From Oscillospiraceae bacterium (GTDB lineage: Bacteria > Bacillota > Clostridia > Oscillospirales > Acutalibacteraceae): 56,021 bases of DNA. Every line of letters starts with the position of its first letter. The first letter of the stretch is position 1. Below the pieces are notes generated by a model. The model was not told where the DNA came from, ran no database searches, and saw only the letters and a list, made by a program, of their open reading frames with translations. The position numbers were made by a program, and so were the translations under genes. The stretch covers positions 1-56,021 of the forward strand of contig SVPY01000016.1 in the NCBI GenBank assembly GCA_015065615.1, in the 5' to 3' direction. Positions 1 through 8,497 of the stretch are shown one piece after another.

Positions 1-1574
1 GTAGCGATTGTAAGAACAATACCGAAGCTGAGAGAAATAACTGCAGCTAAAGCAAAATCTGTTACAACCATCTGGATAAGTGAAGCAAAGAGGAAGCAAA
101 CAGCTGAAATACCTGCTACTGTAAGAGCGTAGGGAAGCTGAGTTGATACGTGGTCAACGTGGTTGCACTCTGCACCCGCGGAAGCCATAATTGTTGTATC
201 GGAAATGGGTGAGCAGTGGTCGCCGCATACTGCACCTGCCAAGCAAGCAGACATACCGATGAATAAAAGGTTGCTGTCAGCGGGGAATACTGCTACAACG
301 ATGGGAATAAGAATACCGAATGTACCCCATGATGTACCTGTTGAAAATGCAAGGAAGCAAGCAACAATGAAGATAACAATAGGGAGAAGGATGAAGAGGT
401 ATTCAGAAGCACCTGCCATCAAGCCGCCAACGAATTCTTTTGCGCCCATGGAAGAAGTGATATTCTTTAAACCTGTAGCGAAGGTAAGAATTAAAATAGC
501 GGGAACCATTGCAATGAAGCCCTGAGGAACACATTCCATAGCTTCTTTAAATGTGATAACTCTTCTGATAAGAAGGAAAGCTGCGATAATGATAAGAGCA
601 ATAAAGCCGCCCCAGGGAAGACCTACGAAAGCATCTGTGTTGCCGAATGCATCGATGAAGTTAGCACCGTCGAAGAAACCGCCAACATAGATAAGACCGA
701 TAATAGAAGCGATAATAAGAATGATAATGGGAAGTAAAAGATCGATAACCTTACCCTTATGCTTATGTTCTGTGGGGTTTTCATCATATACAACGGGTTT
801 GCCGTTACCGATGATGTCGCCTTCCTCTGCAAGCTTCTGGAACTTCTTCATAGGACCGTAATCGAAATTCATAACAGCAAGACCGATTACGAAAACAAGT
901 GTAAGAATTGAGTAGAAGTTAAAGGGAATTGCGCGTATGAAAAGCTCGAAACCGGAGTAAGCAGTACCGTCAGCATACTCGGAAACAGCAGCAGCCCAGG
1001 AAGAGATGGGGGCTATCATACAGATAGGAGCTGCAGTAGCATCGATAATGTATGCAAGCTTGCTTCTTGAGATCTTATGTGTATCTGTTACGGGCTTCAT
1101 AACGGAGCCAACTGTAAGGCAGTTGAAGTAGTCGTCAATAAAGATAAGTACGCCTAAAGCAAATGTAGCTAAAGCTGCACCGACTTTTGACTTGATGTTC
1201 TTTGCTGCCCATTTACCGAAAGCAGCGCTGCCGCCTGCTTTGTTAACCAGAGCAACTATAATACCGAGGATAACGAGGAATACGAAAATACCTGCGTTAC
1301 CTGCAACTGCATCGATAATAGCGACGTTTGTTACGTTATCGATAGTTGCTGCAAAGTTAAAGCCTGAGCTGATGAGCGCACCTACCAAAATACCGATAAA
1401 GAGTGAAGAATAAACCTCTTTGGTAATAAGTGCAAGACCAATAGCGAGTACGGGCGGGAAAAGTGCCCATAGTGTGTTAGCGGCATTGGTAATGGGAGCC
1501 ATAAAGCAGCAAACACCAAAGAATATTACAATAACCGCTATTGTAAGGATTTTACTGAGTAAACCTTTTTTCAT
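1..1574 (-). CDS. NhaC-family antiporter/transporter, probable lysine carrier (C-terminus cut by window edge)
   Basis: I translated about 524 residues of this hydrophobic protein by hand; it runs off the left edge of the window. It has many membrane segments and a late GDHCSPISDT motif typical of the NhaC Na+/H+ antiporter family (Pfam Na_H_antiporter). The start ATG at 1572-1574 follows an AGGAGGG ribosome site 11 bases upstream. The leader is a lysine riboswitch, and NhaC-superfamily proteins under lysine riboswitches have been proposed as lysine transporters (the LysW type). I therefore infer lysine uptake or exchange rather than plain sodium/proton exchange. The family assignment is firm; the substrate rests on the riboswitch. 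Confidence 0.9.
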   Translation of the reverse strand, partial: MKKGLLSKILTIAVIVIFFGVCCFMAPITNAANTLWALFPPVLAIGLALITKEVYSSLFIGILVGALISSGFNFAATIDNVTNVAIIDAVAGNAGIFVFLVILGIIVALVNKAGGSAAFGKWAAKNIKSKVGAALATFALGVLIFIDDYFNCLTVGSVMKPVTDTHKISRSKLAYIIDATAAPICMIAPISSWAAAVSEYADGTAYSGFELFIRAIPFNFYSILTLVFVIGLAVMNFDYGPMKKFQKLAEEGDIIGNGKPVVYDENPTEHKHKGKVIDLLLPIIILIIASIIGLIYVGGFFDGANFIDAFGNTDAFVGLPWGGFIALIIIAAFLLIRRVITFKEAMECVPQGFIAMVPAILILTFATGLKNITSSMGAKEFVGGLMAGASEYLFILLPIVIFIVACFLAFSTGTSWGTFGILIPIVVAVFPADSNLLFIGMSACLAGAVCGDHCSPISDTTIMASAGAECNHVDHVSTQLPYALTVAGISAVCFLFASLIQMVVTDFALAAVISLSFGIVLTIA

Positions 1575-1600
1575 TTTCTAAAATACCCTCCTATAAATTA

Positions 1601-1643
1601 AATAAAAAATAAAATCGCAGACGCTAACATAAAGCGACTGCGA
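1601..1643 (-). terminator. Riboswitch-controlled intrinsic terminator
   Basis: On the minus strand a stem of CGCAG and CGCT arms (1616-1642, one internal mismatch, 7-base loop) is followed by a long T-rich run. It lies between the lysine aptamer and the NhaC-family start, where a lysine-induced terminator belongs. Confidence 0.85.
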
Positions 1644-1651
1644 CACAAATC

Positions 1652-1825
1652 CATTGATATATCGATAGCGCTCCACATTAGTGACAGTTTATTACATATT
1701 CTGCAATAAACCAACAGCATATATCAAGGCTTTAATATACTGTTTCGGCGGTTTCCCCTTTCACATCCGTACTGCCTGCCTTATAGGAAGATACTTTTGA
1801 AAACCGCGCCTCTAACCGATTAAAT
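1652..1825 (-). promoter_or_regulatory. Lysine riboswitch (L box) aptamer
   Basis: The minus strand carries the conserved blocks of the lysine aptamer in order: TTAGAGGCGCGG at the 5' side, AAGTATC, GGGGAAACCGCCGAA, a GCTG...CTGTCACTAATG stretch and TGTGGAGCGCTATCG at the 3' side. The outer bases can pair to form P1, with one mismatch and one bulge. A terminator hairpin follows about 10 bases later. Lysine binding should favour termination and lower expression of the downstream carrier. Confidence 0.92.
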
Positions 1826-1833
1826 TAGTTAAT

Positions 1834-1862
1834 AGTGTATCATAAATAACTTGCATTGTAAA
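1834..1862 (-). promoter_or_regulatory. Sigma-A promoter of the lysine-riboswitch/NhaC transcript
   Basis: On the minus strand TTTACA (1857-1862) and TACACT (1834-1839) are separated by exactly 17 bases. Transcription would start around 1827, directly at the 5' edge of the aptamer. Confidence 0.75.
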
Positions 1863-1994
1863 CAGTTTTTTACATTATTTTCTGTTTTTTCTTTATTTGT
1901 TGCTTTTTATTTTTGGGTGTGCTAAACTTAATTATATTAAAGCAATATTTGTTTCAGGAAATCGATTATTTATAAGAAAGGAAGCTAATTTATT

Positions 1995-3368
1995 ATGAAA
2001 AATATGAAGGACCAGTTTTATTATTTTGATATTTACCCCAAGGTTTTTCTTGAAAATCAGGAAGTAAGCATCACTATTCAGTCTAAAAGTACAAAGTTTA
2101 TATTCAGCACGGAAAAAGAATATAAAGTAATACTTCGTGAATATGATGAAGGCAACATAAGAAATTATCCCGAGAGAAACAACTACCGTGAAATTTTAGT
2201 TAAAGCTAAAAGCGAAAGCGAAATTGTTTTCACTACTACCTTCCGCGGTGAGCAGCGCCACTCCGTAATGCTTAATGACGGCGAAAAGGATATGGTAGAA
2301 CTTTACCTTTACTCCCTCCATGAGGATATGAAAGGCAGATATCCCTATAGAGGTGACCTGCACGTGCATACCTGCCGCAGTGACGGCCGTCAGGACCCCG
2401 CTACGGTTTGCGCCAACTACCGCGGCCACGGCTATGACTTTATGGTTATTTCCGACCACGGCAGATATTACCCCTCTTTGGAAGCACAGGAATTCTATAA
2501 GGGCGTTAACATTGATTTGAATATAGTAGAGGGCGAAGAAGTTCATATGCCCTATACGGACGTGCATATCGTTAATTTCGGCGGTCAGTACAGCGTTAAC
2601 GGTCTTATTGAGGGCGTAAAGGAGCAGTACAAAGAAAAGGGCGCGGAAGTAAAATACCGCTCCAAGAACGGCGAGTGCCCCGAAATAATTACAATGGATG
2701 AATACACAAAGCAGATTGACGATTTAGTAAAGGAATTAAAGGCTCCCGATTACATAAATCAGAGAAGCTATGCTACCTGCGTATGGGCATTTAACCATAT
2801 AAGAAAGGCAGACGGCCTCGGTATATTCCCCCACCCCTACTGGGTTACCGGCAACTGCTATCAGTTACCTCCCGAATATACCGAATATATGATGGAGACA
2901 AAGCCCTTTGACGCTTTCGAGGTTTTAGGCGGCGAGAGATATTTTGAGCACAACGGCTTCCAAACTGCAAAATATTACGAGGATAGAGCTAAGGGCAGAA
3001 ATTATCCTATTGTAGGTTCAACCGACTCCCATAACTCACTTTCCAGCGCTCCCGGTTCACTTATCTGCTCCACAATAGTTTTCTGCAATAAGAACGAAAG
3101 AAAATCTCTTATTAACGGAATTAAAGATTTTTACAGCGTAGCTATAGATACAATTGACATAAATTACCGCGTTGTAGGTGATTTCAGATTCGTAAGATAC
3201 GCTAGCTTCCTTATGGAAAACTACTACCCCATTCACGATTCCCTCTGCGAAGCTGAAGGCGAAATGATGAGAATGTACATTTCAGGCGATAAAGAAAGAG
3301 CTAAAAAGCTTCTTAATGATATTCACGGTGAAATTCCCGATATGATAAAAAAATACTTCGCAAACTAA
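1995..3368 (+). CDS. PHP-domain metal-dependent hydrolase, copy 1
   Basis: This 457-residue protein has a PHP (polymerase and histidinol phosphatase) fold. Visible metal-ligand motifs are DLHVHT at 121-126, ISDH near 152-155, GEEVH, a later HPYW, and GSTDSHN near the C-terminus. The first 110 or so residues are an unassigned, probably beta-rich domain. The ATG follows a GAAAGGAAG ribosome site. PHP proteins of this kind hydrolyse phosphoesters, but the substrate cannot be read here. It is the first of two tandem copies, about 80% identical along their whole length, followed by a Gfo/Idh/MocA dehydrogenase. That setting suggests sugar or sugar-phosphate metabolism. No signal peptide is visible. 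Confidence 0.85.
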   Translation: MKNMKDQFYYFDIYPKVFLENQEVSITIQSKSTKFIFSTEKEYKVILREYDEGNIRNYPERNNYREILVKAKSESEIVFTTTFRGEQRHSVMLNDGEKDMVELYLYSLHEDMKGRYPYRGDLHVHTCRSDGRQDPATVCANYRGHGYDFMVISDHGRYYPSLEAQEFYKGVNIDLNIVEGEEVHMPYTDVHIVNFGGQYSVNGLIEGVKEQYKEKGAEVKYRSKNGECPEIITMDEYTKQIDDLVKELKAPDYINQRSYATCVWAFNHIRKADGLGIFPHPYWVTGNCYQLPPEYTEYMMETKPFDAFEVLGGERYFEHNGFQTAKYYEDRAKGRNYPIVGSTDSHNSLSSAPGSLICSTIVFCNKNERKSLINGIKDFYSVAIDTIDINYRVVGDFRFVRYASFLMENYYPIHDSLCEAEGEMMRMYISGDKERAKKLLNDIHGEIPDMIKKYFAN

Positions 3369-3381
3369 AATGTAATTTATA

Positions 3382-3413
3382 ATCGCCGACCAAAATCGGC
3401 GATTTTTCTTTTT
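3382..3413 (+). terminator. Intrinsic terminator after PHP copy 1
   Basis: An 8-bp stem (ATCGCCGA / TCGGCGAT) is followed by a T-rich run. Confidence 0.85.
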
Positions 3414-3483
3414 CTATTTACTTTCACTTACTATTGTGCTAAACTTTATTTAATTTATAAAGTTAATGAAAGGGCTAGCTTTT

Positions 3484-4857
3484 ATGAAAGATATGAAAGA
3501 TCAGTTTTATTACTTTGATATTTACCCAAAGGTTTTTCTTGAAAATCAGGAAGTAAATATTACCATTCAGTCTAAAAGCACAAAATATATATTTGACCCT
3601 AACAAAGAATATAAAGTTGTTCTTCGTGAATATAGTCAGGGCAGAATTATGTACTACCCCGAAAGAAACAATTACCGCGAAGTACTTGTAAAAGCTAAAA
3701 ACGAAAGCGAAATAGTTTTTACCACAACTTTCCGCGGTGAGCAGCGCCACTCCGTTGTGCTCTGTGATGGCGAAACTGAAATAGTTGAACTTTACCTTTA
3801 TTCACTTCACGAAGATATGAAGGGCAGATACCCCTTTAGAGGCGACCTTCACATACATACCTGCCGCAGTGACGGCCGTCAGGACCCTGCAACTGTATGT
3901 GCTAACTACCGTGGCCACGGTTACGACTTTATGGTAATTTCTGACCATCAGCGCTATTACCCCTCCCTTGAAGCTAAAGAATTTTATAAGAACGTAAATA
4001 TCGATTTAAACATTGTGCCGGGTGAAGAAGTTCACTTACCTTACACTAACTTGCACATTGTTAATTTTGGTGGTAACTATAGCGTTAACGGTCTTATTAA
4101 GGATGAACTTGACCAGTATAAAGAAAGAGGTGCGGACCCCAAATACCGCTCCTTTGACGGCAACTGCCCCGATATTATTACTATGGAGGAATACACAAAA
4201 CAAATTGACGATTTGGTAGAAGAGCTTAAAGCTCCCGATTATATTAACCAAAGAAGTAACGCCGTAGCAGTTTGGGCATTTAACCATATTAGAAAAGCTG
4301 GCGGCCTTGGTATATTCCCTCACCCATACTGGATAGTAGGCCACGCTTATCAGGTGCCTGAAGAGTTCGTTGATTATTTAATGGAAACAAAGCCTTTTGA
4401 TGCATTTGAAGTTTTAGGTGGCGAGAGATATTTTGAAATGAACGGCTTCCAGACTTCCACTTATTATGAAGATAAAGCAAAGGGCAGAAAATACCCCATA
4501 GTAGGCTCAACCGATAGCCACAACTCTTTAAAGAGCTTCCCCGGTTCACTTATCTGCTCCACAATTGTTTTCTGTGATAAAAACGAACGCCTTTCAATTA
4601 TTAACGGAATTAAAGATTTTTATAGTGTAGCAGTTGATACAATTGACGTTAACTACCGTGTTGTAGGTGACTTCCGTTTTGTTAAGTACGCAAGTTTCCT
4701 TCTTGAAAACTATTATCCTTTACACGATTCACTTTGCGAATCCGAAGGCGAAATGATGAGAATGTACATTTCAGGCGATAAAGAAAGAGCCAAAAAGCTT
4801 CTTAATGCCGCTCACGGCGAAATAGAGGATATGATTAAAAAATATTTTGCCAACTGA
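3484..4857 (+). CDS. PHP-domain metal-dependent hydrolase, copy 2
   Basis: This is a tandem paralogue of the preceding gene, again 457 residues if started here. I chose ATG 3484 over the in-frame ATG at 3466 because the GAAAGGG ribosome site sits between them and because the N-terminus then aligns with copy 1. The PHP motifs DLHIHT, ISDH, GEEVH, HPYW and GSTDSHN are all kept, so it should be active on metals. Copies 1 and 2 share a TGTGCTAAACTT block upstream and a similar terminator hairpin downstream, so a whole transcription unit was duplicated. Substrate unknown. Confidence 0.85.
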   Translation: MKDMKDQFYYFDIYPKVFLENQEVNITIQSKSTKYIFDPNKEYKVVLREYSQGRIMYYPERNNYREVLVKAKNESEIVFTTTFRGEQRHSVVLCDGETEIVELYLYSLHEDMKGRYPFRGDLHIHTCRSDGRQDPATVCANYRGHGYDFMVISDHQRYYPSLEAKEFYKNVNIDLNIVPGEEVHLPYTNLHIVNFGGNYSVNGLIKDELDQYKERGADPKYRSFDGNCPDIITMEEYTKQIDDLVEELKAPDYINQRSNAVAVWAFNHIRKAGGLGIFPHPYWIVGHAYQVPEEFVDYLMETKPFDAFEVLGGERYFEMNGFQTSTYYEDKAKGRKYPIVGSTDSHNSLKSFPGSLICSTIVFCDKNERLSIINGIKDFYSVAVDTIDVNYRVVGDFRFVKYASFLLENYYPLHDSLCESEGEMMRMYISGDKERAKKLLNAAHGEIEDMIKKYFAN

Positions 4858-4872
4858 ATTTATATTTACAAG

Positions 4873-4906
4873 TCGCCGACCAAAACATCGGCGATTTGTC
4901 CATTTT
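4873..4906 (+). terminator. Intrinsic terminator after PHP copy 2
   Basis: A TCGCCGA / TCGGCGA stem is followed by a T-rich tail. It is a diverged copy of the hairpin after PHP copy 1, including the shared CCAAAA loop start. Confidence 0.75.
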
Positions 4907-4985
4907 TCGTCATATTTTCAATTTACTTTTTTAATTTTTTGTGTTAGATTATTAGTAATATTCATGAACCGAAAGGATTTTAATT

Positions 4986-6221
4986 ATGAAAGAGCGTTTA
5001 AAAATTGGTGTTATCGGTCTTGGCAGCAGAGGTTTCGGAATTGTCTGTGACCCCATGCTTCCTATGGAAGACGTTGATATTATCGGTGTATGCGATTTAT
5101 ATGAGGACAGATTAAAAAAAGCCGCCGATCTTATTGAAGACAGACGCGGTGTACGTCCCTTTGAAAGCACAAACTACAAGGATATTTTAGAGCTCCCCAT
5201 TGACGCGGTGCTTATTTTAACAGCTTGGGAACCCCATATTGAAATTGCCGTTGCGGCTATGAAAAAGGGTATTACCGTGGGTATGGAAGTAGGCGGCGCT
5301 TACTCCATTGACGATTGCTGGAAGCTTGTTAATACTTATGAGGAAACAGGCGTGCCCTGTATGCTTCTTGAAAACTGCTGCTACGGCAAAATTGAAATGA
5401 TGAGTATGCAGATGGCTAAAAACGGCTTCTTCGGCGATATCGTTTACTGCGAAGGCGGTTACCAGCACGATTTAAGAGGCGAAATTTCCTGCGGTGAAGA
5501 AAACAGACACTACCGCTTAAGAAATTACATCAGCCGTAACTGCGAAAATTACCCCACCCACGAGCTTGGCCCCATCGCAAAGCTTTTAAACATCAATAAC
5601 GGTAACAGAATGCTTACGCTCTCCTCTATGGCATCCTGCAGTAAGGGCTTACATCAGTATATTCTCGATACTAAAGGCGCCGACGATAAGCTTGCAAAGG
5701 TACAGTTCAGTCAGGGCGATATAGTAAGAACAAATATCAAGTGCGCTAACGGCGAGCTTATCTCCCTTATTCTCGATACCACTCTCCCCCGTTGCTACAG
5801 CCGTAACTATACGGTAAGAGGAACAAAAGGTATGTATCAGGAGGACGGCGGCTACTTCTTTAAAAACGGAGACAGCCACGATGATTTATCCGTTCATTAT
5901 AATAATTCCCGTGAGGTATACGAGAAAGACGTTAACAATATTCATCCTCTCTGGAGAAGCTACGAAGCTAAGGGCGGACACGGCGGTATGGATTACCTGG
6001 TTTACAGAGCTTTCGTTGAATCTGTACTTGCAGGTACAAATCCTCCCATCGACATATACGATACAGCCGCATGGATGTGTATAAGCACTTTAAGCGAAAA
6101 GTCTATTGCTCTTGGCGGTATGCCCGTTGAGATTCCTGACTTCACTAACGGCAAGTGGTTTAACCGCAGCGATATAGTAGATAGCCCCTACTCCCTTGAC
6201 TGGCGCAAAAACCTTAAATAA
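4986..6221 (+). CDS. Gfo/Idh/MocA-family NAD(P)-dependent oxidoreductase
   Basis: This 411-residue protein begins with a Rossmann nucleotide-binding motif (GVIGLGSRGFG, residues 8-18). It continues with the layout of glucose-fructose oxidoreductase/inositol dehydrogenase family proteins, including an ILTAWEPH stretch where the family has its conserved nucleotide-loop region and a central GEISCGEENRHYR region. Members oxidise or reduce sugar or cyclitol carbons, or work on glycosides. The start follows a CGAAAGGA ribosome site. It lies between the PHP pair and an unknown protein but has its own downstream terminator. Its substrate is not evident. Confidence 0.85.
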   Translation: MKERLKIGVIGLGSRGFGIVCDPMLPMEDVDIIGVCDLYEDRLKKAADLIEDRRGVRPFESTNYKDILELPIDAVLILTAWEPHIEIAVAAMKKGITVGMEVGGAYSIDDCWKLVNTYEETGVPCMLLENCCYGKIEMMSMQMAKNGFFGDIVYCEGGYQHDLRGEISCGEENRHYRLRNYISRNCENYPTHELGPIAKLLNINNGNRMLTLSSMASCSKGLHQYILDTKGADDKLAKVQFSQGDIVRTNIKCANGELISLILDTTLPRCYSRNYTVRGTKGMYQEDGGYFFKNGDSHDDLSVHYNNSREVYEKDVNNIHPLWRSYEAKGGHGGMDYLVYRAFVESVLAGTNPPIDIYDTAAWMCISTLSEKSIALGGMPVEIPDFTNGKWFNRSDIVDSPYSLDWRKNLK

Positions 6222-6228
6222 TTTAAAG

Positions 6229-6256
6229 TCCGCTGATTTATTTCAGCGGATTTTTT
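6229..6256 (+). terminator. Intrinsic terminator after the Gfo/Idh/MocA gene
   Basis: An 8-bp stem (TCCGCTGA / TCAGCGGA) is followed by six T residues. Confidence 0.9.
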
Positions 6257-6264
6257 GTTGACTG

Positions 6265-6293
6265 TTGACATTTAAATTTTTTTGCTGTATAAA
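6265..6293 (+). promoter_or_regulatory. Sigma-A promoter
   Basis: TTGACA (6265-6270) and TATAAA (6288-6293) are 17 bases apart. It lies just upstream of the 419-residue protein and shows that the in-frame ATG at 6282 cannot be the start. Confidence 0.85.
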
Positions 6294-6329
6294 ATAATTA
6301 AAATTAACTTAAATAAGGGGGGCAGTTTT

Positions 6330-7589
6330 ATGAATTTCACTTTTAACGGCACGCCATCAAAAGAAGTGCTTTATAATTATTTTTCGCGTTCTGTTGGTTT
6401 TAACGTAATATGTCACGAAAAAGACACGAAATTGATGAAAGCCCATATAGATTTACTTTTAAACGTCGGCGCTAAGTACGTTGGCAGAGCGGCTTTTGTT
6501 TGGGCACAATGCGGTGAAGGCTCAGATGACGCCCACTTTGAGCTTGTCAAGCGAAACGCTATGCTTATACACGAAGCCGACCCGGAAATCGTTTTGCAGG
6601 CAGTGGTTTTTGAGACCCTTTACGAACCTTTTGTTGAAAGCATTAAAATTCCTTCATGGGTATTCGAGGCTTTCGGTTTACCTATAGAGGAAAGAAATTT
6701 TAATGTGGAAAACATCTGCTTTGCAGACGGTAAATTCAGAAGCTTCTGGGGCGATAAAATATCTGCGCCCGACATAACGAGACTTGAAGCAAAGATGTGG
6801 ATCTATTACCGAGCCTGCAGTTACATTAACGCAGGTTTTGAAAGTTTACACATGGGTCAGGTTGAATATGTTACGGGTCTTAATGATAAAGGCTATTACC
6901 ACTGGAAAGACGTAATGGATAAAATAAGAGCTTTTGCAAAAGTTAACGCAAGGCGCGGCTACGTAATTTGCGACGCTCACGTAAGAGGTATAATTGTGGA
7001 CGGTGTTTCGCTTTTTGACCTTAATAAATGGCCTTTGCGTTTAAAAGCAGTAAAAGGTGAGCCTTATAAAGCCGTATTAGAGCCATATTACCACGACGGT
7101 ATTTTGGGCAGAAGCAAAAGCGCAAAGCATCCCTGCGGTTTTGATGCTGATCCCCTGCCGTTTATGCTTGAGTTTGATGCCTGGGATCTTTCTCCATACC
7201 CCGGTGAATACAGAGAAAGCGACTATTACATTTGGGGCTATGACGATTTAAGCTGGTTCTATATGCATAGTAATGAAGAAAGAAAAGAGATTCTTCACTA
7301 TTTATGGAATTATATAAAGGAGCATTACGAAGGCGATGGTTTCCTTGAACTTCCTTGCCGCAGAAAAGCAAATCTTATCCCCGGTGAATATCCCGTAAGA
7401 GTATGGGAAAAACCTGATATAGAATGGCTTAATGAAAGATGCTACACCCAAAGCCTTACTTACACCCTTGACGAAAAAGGCAGAGCTTTAATGCAAACCC
7501 TTAACTATAATGCGCACAACCCTACCGATTCCTGCCCTTGGGGTATGGGCGACGAAGACATTATTAAAGAAATATTTGAAAAAGGCTAA
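6330..7589 (+). CDS. Unrecognised 419-residue protein in a carbohydrate gene cluster
   Basis: I do not recognise this family with confidence. The start at 6330 follows an AAGGGGGG ribosome site and lies downstream of a good promoter at 6265-6293; an earlier in-frame ATG at 6282 falls inside that promoter. The protein is rich in aromatic residues (W, Y, F) with scattered acidic residues, and it has no signal peptide or membrane segment. That composition, and alternating hydrophobic strands such as YVICDAHVRGIIVDG, would fit a TIM-barrel sugar-acting enzyme. This is inference from composition and context only. It ends at a shared bidirectional terminator. Confidence 0.7.
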   Translation: MNFTFNGTPSKEVLYNYFSRSVGFNVICHEKDTKLMKAHIDLLLNVGAKYVGRAAFVWAQCGEGSDDAHFELVKRNAMLIHEADPEIVLQAVVFETLYEPFVESIKIPSWVFEAFGLPIEERNFNVENICFADGKFRSFWGDKISAPDITRLEAKMWIYYRACSYINAGFESLHMGQVEYVTGLNDKGYYHWKDVMDKIRAFAKVNARRGYVICDAHVRGIIVDGVSLFDLNKWPLRLKAVKGEPYKAVLEPYYHDGILGRSKSAKHPCGFDADPLPFMLEFDAWDLSPYPGEYRESDYYIWGYDDLSWFYMHSNEERKEILHYLWNYIKEHYEGDGFLELPCRRKANLIPGEYPVRVWEKPDIEWLNERCYTQSLTYTLDEKGRALMQTLNYNAHNPTDSCPWGMGDEDIIKEIFEKG

Positions 7590-7591
7590 AA

Positions 7592-7622
7592 AAATGCGGT
7601 ACAGATTAACTGTACCGCGTTA
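7592..7622. terminator. Bidirectional terminator between converging genes
   Basis: A perfect 9-bp stem (GCGGTACAG / CTGTACCGC) lies between two converging genes. A strong T run on the minus strand serves the kinase, and a weaker T-rich tail on the plus strand serves the 419-residue protein. Confidence 0.85.
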
Positions 7623-7628
7623 TTTTAT

Positions 7629-8483
7629 TTAATCGGGTATTGCGCCTTCGTGCATAACTACGTAGGTGCTTACTTCAGTTGCTTTTTCTAAACATTCAGG
7701 AATTGATTTTCCGCTTAAATAGCTTACCATAAATGCGGCGCTGAAACTATCGCCTGCACCTACCGTGGAAACAACCTTTACGTCCGGGCAGCCTATGGAA
7801 AATTCTTCGTTATTTTTTACGTCGTAAACGTATGAACCCTTTGAGCCTAAAGTGATTATTATAAGCTTAATATTTTTATATTTTGAGCTGAACAGTTTAG
7901 CCGCTTTTTTGTAATCGGGCTCAGAAACACCGAAAGCGAAATCGAGGACTACGGGTAATTCTTCGTCGCTTACTTTTAAAATTGTGGCGCTCTCAAGAGA
8001 GAAAAGCACGCTCTCTTTACTCGAGAAGGGCTTGCGGATATTTACATCGGTTAAAACTTCTTTATGCTTTGTTTTACTTAAAATCTCTTTAATTGAATCC
8101 TTATTATGCTGATGTCTTATAGCTAAAGTACCGAAGCAAACAGCGTCAAATTCTATATCCGCCATTTTTTCGTCATACTTAATATAGTCGTAAGCTACGT
8201 CATCCACAATATCGTAGGAAGGCTGATTGTTTTGATCGAATATAACCAAACACTGACCTGTCTTTTTTCCTTGGGCTATACCGATAAAATCCTTCTTAAC
8301 ACCGTATTTGTCGGCATTGAGAAGCGCCTTTTTGCCTAATTCATCGTCACCTACTGCGGACGCCATATAAACCGTTGCTCCCTCCTTGCTTGCATGGGCT
8401 GCAAAGTTAAAGGGTGCGCCGCCCATTAAAGGACCTGTAGGGAAAACATCCCAGATTATTTCACCAAAAGATAATATTTTCAT
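7629..8483 (-). CDS. PfkB-family sugar kinase, probable fructokinase
   Basis: This 284-residue ribokinase/PfkB-family protein starts with the substrate-side motif GGAPFNFAAH (about residues 21-30). Near the C-terminus it has the anion-hole/catalytic motif GAGDSFSAAF. It would phosphorylate a hexose with ATP. It lies 14 bases downstream of a GH32 fructosidase on the same strand, with its own AAGGAG site, so fructose to fructose-6-phosphate is the likeliest reaction. It ends just before a bidirectional terminator. At 284 residues it is slightly short for the family but keeps the catalytic core. Confidence 0.85.
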   Translation of the reverse strand: MKILSFGEIIWDVFPTGPLMGGAPFNFAAHASKEGATVYMASAVGDDELGKKALLNADKYGVKKDFIGIAQGKKTGQCLVIFDQNNQPSYDIVDDVAYDYIKYDEKMADIEFDAVCFGTLAIRHQHNKDSIKEILSKTKHKEVLTDVNIRKPFSSKESVLFSLESATILKVSDEELPVVLDFAFGVSEPDYKKAAKLFSSKYKNIKLIIITLGSKGSYVYDVKNNEEFSIGCPDVKVVSTVGAGDSFSAAFMVSYLSGKSIPECLEKATEVSTYVVMHEGAIPD

Positions 8484-8497
8484 AATTACTCCTTAAA

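Noticed and set aside
6282-6329. Upstream ATG extending the 419-residue protein by 16 residues
   Set aside because: The promoter -10 (6288-6293) lies downstream of this ATG, and a strong ribosome site precedes ATG 6330.
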